From Bacilli bacterium (GTDB lineage Bacteria; Bacillota_I; Bacilli_A; RF39; UBA660): a stretch of DNA of 36,011 nucleotides. Made by a program: the position numbers and the translations under genes. The stretch covers positions 1 through 36,011 of the forward strand of contig JAQXQC010000054.1 in assembly GCA_029100965.1 (NCBI GenBank), read 5' to 3'. The notes beneath the pieces were generated by a model, which saw nothing but the letters and a program-made list of their open reading frames with translations, was not told the origin of the DNA and made no database searches. Positions 18,414 through 28,059 of this stretch are shown one piece after another. The number at the start of each line of letters is the position of its first letter. Position 1 is the first letter of the stretch.

Positions 18414-19242
18414 TTATCAGTAAAGTTAAAAAAACAAGACCAACAATACTAATTATTCCTAGTAACATATAAAAACAAAATCCATTAGGAACTAACTTTT
18501 TAGAATAAGATTTATTTTTACTTATATCAATTTTATTTTCTTTTAAGAATTTTTTTATAGCATTTTTATCAAATCTCTCTTTTTGCTTATCATAAAGACA
18601 ATCAACAAATAACTCTCTTTTCTCTTTAGGCAATCTATTAATAATATCAGCATAGTAATCAATTAAATTAGCATATTGTGGCAATGCACTTTTACAGTAA
18701 TCTAAATGATTTTGAGCAAGCAAATAACTATCAGTACTATTATCTTCAATTTTCCAAGTATATGTTCGAAGAACCCCTTGCACCATATAATTATTAGAAT
18801 GAGGAATACCAACTTTTTCTCTTTCAGAATACGGATAAAGACAAACATTATGTTTTCTTAAATATTCTAAAGCATTTTCAATTTTATCTTCTTTTAATAC
18901 CATTTGAACTTTATCTGTTCTTAATTCGATATTATTTCCAGCACTATGATTAGAAAAAGCTTTAAAATCGTTTTCACTTAAAGTATAAATACTAGAACTA
19001 ATATTACTTATTGAATCAAATTGATGTGGAAATCTTTCAGCAAGATAAAAATTTTCATCTTTATCCCAACCAAACTTTAAAGGAAAAGGTTTATCAGTTT
19101 TTTGAATAATAGAAAAAATAACTGCAACTAAGTAATTAGGCGAGCCATATACATATGAACCAGCTTGTGTTGAAGAATTAGGTTCAATAACTTTTAAATT
19201 ACTAATTGTACTACCATGATAAATATAACCCATAATATCCAA
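18403..19242 (-). CDS. Hypothetical protein with C-terminal TM anchor; N-terminus weakly reminiscent of an ADP-ribosyltransferase-like fold
   Basis: YIYHGSTISNLKVIEPNSSTQAGSYVYGSPNYLVAVIFS at N-term; FCFYMLLGIISIVGLVFLTLLI at C-term. Confidence 0.6.
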   Translation of the reverse strand: MDIMGYIYHGSTISNLKVIEPNSSTQAGSYVYGSPNYLVAVIFSIIQKTDKPFPLKFGWDKDENFYLAERFPHQFDSISNISSSIYTLSENDFKAFSNHSAGNNIELRTDKVQMVLKEDKIENALEYLRKHNVCLYPYSEREKVGIPHSNNYMVQGVLRTYTWKIEDNSTDSYLLAQNHLDYCKSALPQYANLIDYYADIINRLPKEKRELFVDCLYDKQKERFDKNAIKKFLKENKIDISKNKSYSKKLVPNGFCFYMLLGIISIVGLVFLTLLIRTI

Positions 19243-19323
19243 CTCCTATCTACTATATTTTTAGTATATCATTCTTAAATTATAATGTAAATTATTTGCA
19301 AAGAAAAAGATCAATTTAAAGAA

Positions 19324-19590
19324 TTAATCTTTTCCACTTTCAACATCATCTAAATACTGATTAAAGTTCTTAGGTACTCCATTAGAAAGAACAGTATCAA
19401 TTATCTTTTGTTCCTTTTCGGGAGTAACCTCTCTTCCAGTAATTCTAGAAATATCATGAATTACTTCTTTTAAAGTACCTTCATCCTTCATATTTCCTTG
19501 TTGTAACTTATTAGCTAAAGATAAAATTGTATCTTTATCAACACTAGTTTTTTTCTCTATCTTTTTAAAAAAATTATCACTAAATGCCAT
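19324..19590 (-). CDS. spoVIF: Stage VI sporulation protein F (SpoVIF/YjcC)
   Basis: MAFSDNFFKKIEKKTSVDKDTILSLANKLQQGNMKDEGTLKEVIHDISRITGREVTPEKEQKII matches the SpoVIF pattern. Confidence 0.8.
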   Translation of the reverse strand: MAFSDNFFKKIEKKTSVDKDTILSLANKLQQGNMKDEGTLKEVIHDISRITGREVTPEKEQKIIDTVLSNGVPKNFNQYLDDVESGKD

Positions 19591-19684
19591 AATAACCTCC
19601 TACTCTATTATATGTAATAATAGAAATAAACTGATTGTTTTAAACAAGTAGTATGATATAATGATAAAGAAAGGATAGATAAGT

Positions 19685-20200
19685 ATGAGCTTAAATACAT
19701 TATTAGGAGAATTATTTTCATTTATAGCAGCATTTTTTCTAGCATTATCCACTTTTAAAACAAAAAAAAATAAAATGTTAATTTTCCAGTTAGCAGATTC
19801 TATCTTTAATGCAATATCTAATTTGTTTTTAAATAGTTTTTCTGGTTTTGTAGTTAATATTTTTACATCTATAAGAAATTATTTAAGTATCAAAGAAAAA
19901 TTCAATAAAAGAGAACTATTTTTTTACGTAATACTAATTTTAATAATAGGAATTAAAGTAAATAACAAAGGGATTGTAGGAATATTACCAATAATAGCAT
20001 CTATTGAGTATTCCTTATTTATGCATAATTCAAAATCTTCACAAATAATGAGAATTGCATTATTGATAAATTTATCATTATGGTTGATATATGATTTTTT
20101 TATCAAATCATATCCAATGTTTATTATGGATTTAGTAATAATATTAATAACTGTTATAAATATAATCAGATTTCATAACAAAGAAAAAGCTAGCATATAA
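19685..20200 (+). CDS. YgjV-family membrane protein
   Basis: LGELFSFIAAFFLALSTFKTKKNKMLIFQLADSIFNAISNLFLNSFSGFVVNIFTSIRNYL; multiple TM helices. Confidence 0.7.
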   Translation: MSLNTLLGELFSFIAAFFLALSTFKTKKNKMLIFQLADSIFNAISNLFLNSFSGFVVNIFTSIRNYLSIKEKFNKRELFFYVILILIIGIKVNNKGIVGILPIIASIEYSLFMHNSKSSQIMRIALLINLSLWLIYDFFIKSYPMFIMDLVIILITVINIIRFHNKEKASI

Positions 20201-20222
20201 AGAACATTATGCTAACCTTTTT
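20191..20222 (+). terminator. Terminator after the YgjV-like gene
   Basis: AGCATA…TATGCT followed by TTTTT. Confidence 0.55.
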
Positions 20223-21951
20223 ATTCATCTTTTTTTATTTCGCTTTCATATAACTTTTGATAACTAGGACAATTTTTTAATAATTCGTGATGCGTTCCTT
20301 GAGCAATGATTTTTCCATCTTCTAAATAAAGAATTCTATCAGCATGAATAATAGTAGATAGACGATGAGCAATAATTAAAATCGTATACTCATTTTTCAT
20401 ATTTTCAATTGCACGTTGAATTTTTTCTTGTGTTTCATTATCCAAAGCACTTGTTGCTTCATCAAATAATATAATTTCTGTCTTTTGCACTAATGCTCTA
20501 GCAATCGCTAATCTTTGCTTTTGACCACCAGATAAATTAACGCCACCTTCTCCGATAATTGTATCATATCCATTAGGTAACTCTTGAATAAAATCATCAA
20601 GACAAGCAATTTTACATGCATTATACATTTCTTCATCACTTAAATTATTTTTAACTAATTTAAGATTATCTCGAATACTCATATTAAAAATATAAGGATT
20701 TTGTGAAATAATAGTAATATTTCCACGAATACTATCTTTGTCTAATTCACTAATATTAACTCCATCAATAGTAATCTTTCCTTGATTAACATCATACATC
20801 TTACATAAAAGATTAAAAATAGTTGTCTTACCAGCCCCACTTTTCCCGACAAAAGCAACTGTTTCATTAGGGTTTACTTCGAAGGTTAAATTCTTTAATA
20901 CTTCTTTTTCCTTGTACTTAAAGAAAACATGCTCAAAAGTAAAATGTCCTTCTACTTTATCTAAATGCTTTTCTCCAAATTGTTCCTTTTTAAATTTATC
21001 TCCATCAATAATTTCTTTTACTCTTTCACAGGATAAATTAAAATCTTTAATATATTCTAATAAATCTCCAAGCAAATAAGTAGATCCACCAACATTACCT
21101 ACATAGTTATATAAAACCATAGCAATCGATATAGAAATCACCTTATCTTTAATTAAAAAAGCAAGAAGAATAATCAATAAAAGAAAACTAATATCAGTAA
21201 ACCAATAACCAACAACCCGGTAATTCCAACTTATATTTTGCATTCTGATTCTTTTTTCATTAAAATCTTTGATTCGATAATTCATTTCTTTCATAAAATC
21301 ATTTTCGCTATTTAGCATTTTAATATCTCTAGCACCACGAACCAATTCCCCAACAAAACTAGAGACGCTATCTTTTGCTTTTCTTGACATTTCATCATCT
21401 TTTTTTCTCCTATTTGTTCTTGCTCTTTCAATAAGATAGCGAATAATTAAAATAATTAATGTAAAAAGAAAAACAATCTTATTAACAATAAAAATAGCAA
21501 TCAGTATTCCAATATATTTTACTAAAGAAGAAAACATAGATACTAAATGATTAAATACATCAGCAAGTTTATCCGTATCTCCTGTCATTCTTTGAATAAA
21601 TGCACCACTACCATGCTCATCTAAAGAATTATTTTCTAATTTTAAGATGTTTTTTCCTAAATCCATCCCAAGTATTTCAAGCGTATGATGGTAAACAACA
21701 ACAGAAAGTCTTCGGGATAAAAAATCAAATAAATCATAAAGAACTTCATTAACCGTTAAACAAATTGCCATAAATATTAATCTTTCAAAATGATTAGCCG
21801 TCAATTCAATAATAATTTTTGCATCAATCATAGGAATTAAAATACTAAAAATTACATTAAATAAATTTGCTATTCCAAATAAAATAATTCTTCCCTTCTC
21901 TTTCTTCGCATACTTCCAAGTAAATTTTAAACTTTGTATAAATTCTTTCAT
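20221..21951 (-). CDS. ABC transporter, fused permease and ATP-binding protein
   Basis: N-term TM domain; Walker A GKSGAGKTTIF, signature LSGGQKQRLAIARAL, Walker B EIILFDEATSALD. Confidence 0.95.
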   Translation of the reverse strand: MKEFIQSLKFTWKYAKKEKGRIILFGIANLFNVIFSILIPMIDAKIIIELTANHFERLIFMAICLTVNEVLYDLFDFLSRRLSVVVYHHTLEILGMDLGKNILKLENNSLDEHGSGAFIQRMTGDTDKLADVFNHLVSMFSSLVKYIGILIAIFIVNKIVFLFTLIILIIRYLIERARTNRRKKDDEMSRKAKDSVSSFVGELVRGARDIKMLNSENDFMKEMNYRIKDFNEKRIRMQNISWNYRVVGYWFTDISFLLLIILLAFLIKDKVISISIAMVLYNYVGNVGGSTYLLGDLLEYIKDFNLSCERVKEIIDGDKFKKEQFGEKHLDKVEGHFTFEHVFFKYKEKEVLKNLTFEVNPNETVAFVGKSGAGKTTIFNLLCKMYDVNQGKITIDGVNISELDKDSIRGNITIISQNPYIFNMSIRDNLKLVKNNLSDEEMYNACKIACLDDFIQELPNGYDTIIGEGGVNLSGGQKQRLAIARALVQKTEIILFDEATSALDNETQEKIQRAIENMKNEYTILIIAHRLSTIIHADRILYLEDGKIIAQGTHHELLKNCPSYQKLYESEIKKDE

Positions 21952-22036
21952 TTCTTTTCACCTCTATTTCTAAAATACTTCCTCAGCTATTTTCTTAATA
22001 CCAAGAAAAAACTAGATAAAATAAATTATCTATGTT

Positions 22037-23353
22037 TTAGTAATCTTCATTTTTATTCTTGAATTGTATTACAATTGGTGTTCCTTCTAAATCAAAATTC
22101 TCTCTCAATTTATTTTCTAAATATCTTTCATAAGAAAAATGTACTAATCCCTTACTATTAACGTGCAAGGTAAATTTAGGAGGTCTTGTCCCAGATTGAT
22201 TAGCAAAATAAATTTTTAATCGCTTTCCTTTATAAGAAGGTGGTTGATTAAGAAGTACTGCTTCACGTATTACTTCATTTAAAACACTCGTTTTAATTTC
22301 CAAAGTTGAATTTTTATAAACTTTAAGAATCTCAGGCATTAAAGTATGAATTCTTTTCTTAGTTAAAGCTGAAACAAATACGATAGGAACATAAGATAAA
22401 AATTGGAATTCATTTCTCATTAAAGTAGTAAAACTTTTAATATCATTTTTATCATTTACAGTATCCCATTTATTAACAACTAAAACAAGTGGTTTTCCAG
22501 CCTCTAGAGCATAACTAGCAATATGTTTATCATGCTCAATAATCCCTTCTTCAGCATTAATGACAATACAACAAACATCACTTCTTTCAATTGCTTTCAT
22601 ACTTCGAATAACACTATACTTTTCGATACTCTCATAAACTTTTCCCTTTTTACGAAGTCCAGCAGTATCAATTACAACATAATCTTTCCCATCGTATCGA
22701 AACTCTGTATCTACAGCATCTCTAGTCGTACCAGCAACATTGCTAACAATTGCCTTTTCTTCATTAAGAAGAGCATTTACTAAACTACTTTTCCCAACAT
22801 TAGGCCTTCCAATAAAACAGAATTTAATCTTGTCTTCACTATACTCAATTTCAGGAATAGGTTTAAAATTTTGAACAACCTTATCTAATAATTCTTGGAA
22901 GCCAATATTATGCTCTCCACTTACTCCAATAACATTTTCAAAACCAAGTTCATAAAATTGATAAATGTTTTCCACCCTATTTTCATTATCGATTTTATTC
23001 ACAGCAACCACGACATCTTTGCCACTTTTTCGAAGCATATCTCGAATAACATAATCATTCTTAGTAATATCTTCTTTACCATCCACAACAAAAATAATAA
23101 CATCAGCTTCATCTATTGCAATACTAGCCTGCATTCGAATCTCATCATTAAAAGTATCATCCCCAACATCAATACCACCAGTATCAATCAAATGAAAAGA
23201 ATAGTCTAAATATTTAGCATCTCCATAAATTCTATCTCTTGTAACACCAGGGGTATCTTCAATAATAGAAATCTTTTTTCCAACTAACCGATTAAAAATA
23301 GTACTCTTTCCAACATTAGGTCTTCCAACTAAACAAACAGTAGGCATTCTCAT
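22037..23353 (-). CDS. der: Ribosome biogenesis GTPase Der (EngA)
   Basis: Two G domains: GRPNVGKSTIFNRLVG and GRPNVGKSSLVNALL; KH-like C-term. Confidence 0.97.
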   Translation of the reverse strand: MRMPTVCLVGRPNVGKSTIFNRLVGKKISIIEDTPGVTRDRIYGDAKYLDYSFHLIDTGGIDVGDDTFNDEIRMQASIAIDEADVIIFVVDGKEDITKNDYVIRDMLRKSGKDVVVAVNKIDNENRVENIYQFYELGFENVIGVSGEHNIGFQELLDKVVQNFKPIPEIEYSEDKIKFCFIGRPNVGKSSLVNALLNEEKAIVSNVAGTTRDAVDTEFRYDGKDYVVIDTAGLRKKGKVYESIEKYSVIRSMKAIERSDVCCIVINAEEGIIEHDKHIASYALEAGKPLVLVVNKWDTVNDKNDIKSFTTLMRNEFQFLSYVPIVFVSALTKKRIHTLMPEILKVYKNSTLEIKTSVLNEVIREAVLLNQPPSYKGKRLKIYFANQSGTRPPKFTLHVNSKGLVHFSYERYLENKLRENFDLEGTPIVIQFKNKNEDY

Positions 23354-23369
23354 ATGTCATCACCACTTT

Positions 23370-23792
23370 CTATAAATGTATTCCTTTTTCCATAATCTCT
23401 ATACATTCACTATCTTTATATATAATAGGACCATCAATAATTTTATCATAAACTTTATAATATTTACCTTTATAATAATAAACATTATTCATCTTATTAA
23501 AATAATCATATTCTATCTCTACTAAAAAAACAGAATCTAAATGAAAATGAATTCTTAAGTCTATCTCTTCAAAGTAATCATAAACTTCTCTTAATTCAAT
23601 AATCATACCATATAATCTATCAAAATAAATATCAACATCAATTAATCCATGAATAGAGTAGTTCTTTAACAATTTTTTTAAAATTTTTTGAAATAACTTT
23701 TCAATACAACTCTTATCAAAAGGATTAAAATCCCCTAACTTCTCTTTAAAAATCTTAACGATATAATAGTCATCTAACTTTTGAATTATCAT
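23370..23792 (-). CDS. Hypothetical protein, 140 aa
   Basis: Intact ORF directly upstream of der on the same strand; no motif recognised. Confidence 0.65.
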   Translation of the reverse strand: MIIQKLDDYYIVKIFKEKLGDFNPFDKSCIEKLFQKILKKLLKNYSIHGLIDVDIYFDRLYGMIIELREVYDYFEEIDLRIHFHLDSVFLVEIEYDYFNKMNNVYYYKGKYYKVYDKIIDGPIIYKDSECIEIMEKGIHL

Positions 23793-23837
23793 TCATCTTC
23801 ACCTGATGTAATGTATTCTAAAATAAAAATTAGGTGC

Positions 23838-24425
23838 CTAAGACTGAATAACTTCTAAAATTTTATCATGAACTTCTTGTTTTCCAGCTTTACTAACAGA
23901 CGAGAACAAAATAAAGTCATCATCATCTACCATCTTTAAAGTATCACGAATAATTTTTTTATTCTTCTCATAACTATTTTTGCTAACTTTATCACTTTTT
24001 GTTGCAATAATGGTAACAGGAATATGATAATATTTCAAATATTCATACATTAATACATCATCATTAGTAGGTTTATGCCGAAAATCTACTAACATAAAAA
24101 CAGATTTTAACATCTTTCTTTCTTTTAAATAATCTTCTATAATTAAACCAAACTTATTCTTTAAATTCTTACTTACTTTAGCAAATCCATATCCAGGAAC
24201 ATCAACTAAATAAAAACTTTCATTAATAAAATAAAAATTAAGTGTTTGCGTCTTTCCAGGAATAGAACTAATTCTAGCTAAACTTTTTCGATTAACAAGA
24301 GCATTAATAAAACTACTCTTTCCTACATTACTTCTACCAACAAGGAGAAATTCAGGATACTTTTCTTCCGGATATTGGCTCCTTCTAACTGCAGAAGTAG
24401 TAAATTCTACACTTGTAATTTTCAT
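23838..24425 (-). CDS. engB: Ribosome biogenesis GTP-binding protein EngB (YsxC)
   Basis: FLLVGRSNVGKSSFINALVNRKSLARISSIPGKTQTLNFY, DVPGYGFA, ATKSDK; start set at MKITSVEF. Confidence 0.95.
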   Translation of the reverse strand: MKITSVEFTTSAVRRSQYPEEKYPEFLLVGRSNVGKSSFINALVNRKSLARISSIPGKTQTLNFYFINESFYLVDVPGYGFAKVSKNLKNKFGLIIEDYLKERKMLKSVFMLVDFRHKPTNDDVLMYEYLKYYHIPVTIIATKSDKVSKNSYEKNKKIIRDTLKMVDDDDFILFSSVSKAGKQEVHDKILEVIQS

Positions 24426-24513
24426 AAATATACTTTTCCTCCAACGCACTCATTATATCAAAAAATAACAAATTAAGCAAATTTCTGGCTTTTATTCTTT
24501 TTTATAAACGAAA

Positions 24514-24563
24514 AATACTTACTCATATTTTTCTTTATAATAAGAAAAAACTGGATAAGTATT
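24514..24563 (-). terminator. Terminator for the pentapeptide-repeat gene
   Basis: AATACTTA…TAAGTATT outer stem plus inner A/T helix, immediately after the stop codon; T run on minus strand. Confidence 0.7.
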
Positions 24564-25193
24564 TTATTCCTTAATAACTATTCCAAGTAAATTCACTAAG
24601 ATTAAAGCTTGACTTTCATTAACAATCATTCCTTTAATATCATTAACATTCACTTTTAAATTAGAAATATCACAAGAACTAAAATCAACATTCTTTAAGG
24701 AAGTATTTAAAAATTCACATCCATGAAAATTAACTTCATTAAATGCTACATTCTTTAGTTTAATATTTATAAATCTAGCTTCTCTAAAAAGACTATCTTG
24801 AATTTCTAAAGTATCTATTTTACTATCAGAAAAGTTAATATAATCACATTTACAATCATCAATCAAAACATCTTTAACACTACTCATAATATAATCTGTA
24901 CTTCCTAAATTACAATATCTAAAACAAACACGATGAATACTTTTATTAGAAAAATCACATCCTATTAAATTACAATTTTCAAAAATACAATCAATAAAAT
25001 CACAATTTCTAACTTGAATATTTGAAAAATCTACATTCTTAAAATAGCACCCATTAATTTCTACTTCTTCTAAATCATTGATTAATTTTCTATCATGAAT
25101 AAACATATCTACAAAATTATTTTGATTACTATTAAACCAATCATTTTCTTTTATATTTTTTACTAATTTAGGTTCAACTCTTTTCTTTATCAA
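24564..25193 (-). CDS. Pentapeptide-repeat protein
   Basis: Repeated A/N-x-x-F/L units (VDFSNIQVRNCDFIDCIFENCNLIGCDFSN…VAFNEVNFHGCEFLNTSLKNVDFSSCD). TTG start at 25193 preferred: SD agaggt precedes it and a terminator-like hairpin covers the region further upstream. Confidence 0.8.
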   Translation of the reverse strand: MIKKRVEPKLVKNIKENDWFNSNQNNFVDMFIHDRKLINDLEEVEINGCYFKNVDFSNIQVRNCDFIDCIFENCNLIGCDFSNKSIHRVCFRYCNLGSTDYIMSSVKDVLIDDCKCDYINFSDSKIDTLEIQDSLFREARFINIKLKNVAFNEVNFHGCEFLNTSLKNVDFSSCDISNLKVNVNDIKGMIVNESQALILVNLLGIVIKE

Positions 25194-25215
25194 TAAAATT
25201 ACCTCTTTTCTATAA

Positions 25216-25254
25216 AAAATAGACAAATTTAAAATATTACTTTAAACTTGTCTA
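25216..25254 (-). terminator. Terminator of the YugP-like gene
   Basis: AGACAAATTTAAA…TTTAAACTTGTCT; minus strand followed by ATTTTTT. Confidence 0.7.
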
Positions 25255-25264
25255 AATAATTAAA

Positions 25265-25966
25265 TTAATCATCATTATTTCTACTATTTAATATAATTAA
25301 TAGCATTCTAAGCATTTGTAATAAAGTATTAAAAACAGAAGCAACATAAGTCATCGCTGCTGCTAATAACATTGACTTAACACCACTAGCATCTTTTTTA
25401 TCAGCAATATTTAACTTAATCAATTCTTTTTTAGCTCTTTTCGATGCATTAAATTCAACAGGCAAAGTAACAAGTTGAAATACTAAAATCGTACATAATA
25501 GAATAAAACCAGCCATTGCCAAATTAAATGATCCAAACAATAATCCAATCATCACAACAAAATATCCTAGTTTTGAACAAATATTAACTGTTGGAATAAT
25601 AGAATGCCTAAGTCTTAGAAATTTATATCCAACTTTATCTTGAATAGCATGTCCACATTCATGAGCAGCAACAGCAATTGAAGCAATGCTGCTATCTTTA
25701 TAAATATCTGTTGACAAATTAACCGTTTTATCAGAAGGATTATAGTGATCACTAAGAGTACCACCTACTTCTTTTACCTGAACATTTTCTAGTCCGTTAG
25801 CATCTAATATCTTTCTAGCAACTTCCTGACCAGTCATCTTTTTCGAAGCATTAATTTTTTTATACTTACTATAACTTCCTTTAACACCAATTTCAGCAAT
25901 TAAAGTAATAATAAATCCAATCACTACCAAAATATATGTTGGATCATAATAATATCCATATCCCAT
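25265..25966 (-). CDS. Zinc metallopeptidase, YugP family
   Basis: AAHECGHAIQDKVGYKFLRLR plus membrane helices; PVEFNASKRAKKEL. Confidence 0.92.
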   Translation of the reverse strand: MGYGYYYDPTYILVVIGFIITLIAEIGVKGSYSKYKKINASKKMTGQEVARKILDANGLENVQVKEVGGTLSDHYNPSDKTVNLSTDIYKDSSIASIAVAAHECGHAIQDKVGYKFLRLRHSIIPTVNICSKLGYFVVMIGLLFGSFNLAMAGFILLCTILVFQLVTLPVEFNASKRAKKELIKLNIADKKDASGVKSMLLAAAMTYVASVFNTLLQMLRMLLIILNSRNNDD

Positions 25967-25976
25967 AGTTATCCAC

Positions 25977-27377
25977 CTACTTTACTATTTCATATACAGT
26001 ACCTTCTCTAGTGTCTTTAATCATAATTCCTTTATCCATTAACTCTTTTCTTATCTTATCAGCTTCCTCAAAGTTCTTTTCTTTTTTATAAACCTTTCTT
26101 TTCTCTATCATTTCCTCAATATATTTCTTTAAGCTAACATCTATATCAGTATTTTTTTCAACAAACAAATTAAGAGATAATACTTGCTCAAAATCTTTAA
26201 TCACTTCTCTTTTTGTTTTATCATTAATAGAATCATCTTTCAAAACATCATATAAAAGAGTAATACAACTAGAAGTATTTAAATCATTCTCTAAATTATC
26301 TCCAAATTTATCATGATATATTTTAACTTTTTCTTTATCCACAGTCCCCTCAAATGATAAATTTGTAATTCTTCTTTTTAATTTATTATATTCTCTTGAA
26401 GCACCATCTAATATATCATAACTAAAAGTTAAAGCATTATGATAGTAACTATTTAAACATAAATAACGATAAGCTAAAGGATCATATCCCTTCTCTTCTA
26501 ATAAATCAACAGTAAGAAATTCTCCCTTACTTTTACTCATCTTTCCATTCTTATCATTTAAAAATCCAAAATGAACCCAATAATTACACCATTTATGTCC
26601 TAAATATGCCTCACTTTGAGCAATTTCATTCGTGTGATGAGGAAATATAGCATCTTCAGCTCCACAGTGAATATCTAAATATTCTCCCAAATACTTAATA
26701 CTAATCCCAGAACATTCAATATGCCATCCAGGATAACCTCTTCCCCATGGACTATCCCATTGCATTTCTTGATTATTAAATTTAGAATTCGTAAACCACA
26801 ATCCAAAATCAAAAGGATTTCTCTTTGAAGTATCTTCCTTAATATCTTCTCTAACAGCAACCATTAAATCATCAGCATTTCTTCCAGATAAATGATAATA
26901 ATCACTATATTTAGAAGTATCATAATAAACATTACCATCACTAATATAAGCATAACCATCATCTAATAATTTAGAAATAATCTTAATATATTCCTCAATA
27001 TTATCCGTAGCAGGACTAACAATACTAGGCCATTTAATATTTAATCTCTCACAGTCCTTTTTAAAACAATCAGTATAATATTTAGCAACTTCCCAAGAAC
27101 TTTTATGTTCTCTTTTAGCAGCAACCATCATCTTATCTTCACCAGAATCTCCATCACCAACCAAATGTCCCACATCAGTAATATTCATCACTCTAGTAAC
27201 ATCATATCCTAAGTACTTTAAAGATTTTTCCAAAATATCTTCCGAAATATAAGTCCTCAAATTACCAATATGAGCAAAATGATATACCGTAGGTCCACAA
27301 GTATACATCTTAACCTTTTTCCCATCTCTAGGAACAAACTCTTCTACTTTCTTATTCAAAGTATTATATAACTTCAT
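25977..27377 (-). CDS. cysS: Cysteinyl-tRNA synthetase
   Basis: YTCGPTVYHFAHIGNLRTYI, GWHIECSGIS, HTNEIAQSEA, KMSKSKGEFLTV; start at ATG with SD aggaggg. Confidence 0.97.
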   Translation of the reverse strand: MKLYNTLNKKVEEFVPRDGKKVKMYTCGPTVYHFAHIGNLRTYISEDILEKSLKYLGYDVTRVMNITDVGHLVGDGDSGEDKMMVAAKREHKSSWEVAKYYTDCFKKDCERLNIKWPSIVSPATDNIEEYIKIISKLLDDGYAYISDGNVYYDTSKYSDYYHLSGRNADDLMVAVREDIKEDTSKRNPFDFGLWFTNSKFNNQEMQWDSPWGRGYPGWHIECSGISIKYLGEYLDIHCGAEDAIFPHHTNEIAQSEAYLGHKWCNYWVHFGFLNDKNGKMSKSKGEFLTVDLLEEKGYDPLAYRYLCLNSYYHNALTFSYDILDGASREYNKLKRRITNLSFEGTVDKEKVKIYHDKFGDNLENDLNTSSCITLLYDVLKDDSINDKTKREVIKDFEQVLSLNLFVEKNTDIDVSLKKYIEEMIEKRKVYKKEKNFEEADKIRKELMDKGIMIKDTREGTVYEIVK

Positions 27378-27441
27378 TACATACCCTCCTACCATATTAT
27401 ATATTTTATATCACAAAAATACTTAATTTTCTTTCATCCAA

Positions 27442-27473
27442 AATAAACATGTAAATTTCTTTACATGTTTATT
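27442..27473. repeat. 13-bp perfect inverted repeat AATAAACATGTAA-atttct-TTACATGTTTATT
   Basis: Direct reading of the sequence; upstream of cysS and downstream of the T7SS operon. Confidence 0.9.
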
Positions 27474-27589
27474 ATATAAAATATTATTGAAATATGCAAA
27501 CAACAGAATTAAAATTATTAGTTTTATTTATGATTATTATTTTATTATATTCAATAATATTGAATTGTGTAAAATTGTTTTGAATTTGA

Positions 27590-27991
27590 CTGTACAAAAA
27601 AGAATTTATCTCATTAATTAAAAATATAATGAAAGCTAAAGATGAAAAAAGAAAAAGAACAATTGAATGGGATAGAAACTATCTTATAAAATATTGGAAG
27701 TCCTTTAAAAATATGTTGAACAGTAAAGTACATTCTTCAATGGAATCACATATCTCACATAATGTAGCAAAATATTTTTCATACGAACCAAAGGCTTATT
27801 CTAAAAAGAAAATTCAAAAACTAATTAAACTGCAAGAGTATAAATCAAACGAAATAAATATATTAGGATTATATTTGAAATCTTACAAAAATAACGAAAA
27901 AGTAACATTGAAAAAAGAAGAATTAAATTTTGATATATTTAACTCCTCTCCTTCCAATGTACCAATTTTATATTCTAAAATAGCTTTATGA
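27590..27991 (+). pseudogene. C-terminal remnant of an ISLre2/UPF0236-family transposase
   Basis: SSMESHISHNVAKYFSYEPKAYSKKKIQKLIKLQEYKSNEINILGLYL resembles the conserved C-terminal block (GHVSH…SRPKGWS…G…M..LR.Y..NG..); truncated N-terminus. Confidence 0.6.
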
Positions 27992-28059
27992 AGTTATTCA
28001 TAAGAGGACTGGCTTATTATTATCAATTCAGTCAATAAAACTTTACACTATCAAAGACT

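Noticed and set aside
22523-23209. 86-aa and 104-aa plus-strand ORFs over der
   Set aside because: Antisense shadows of Der; biased toward Asn/Ile/Ser.
27378-27600. T-box leader for cysS
   Set aside because: No TGGNACCGCG-like antiterminator motif; the only notable structure is the 13-bp inverted repeat.
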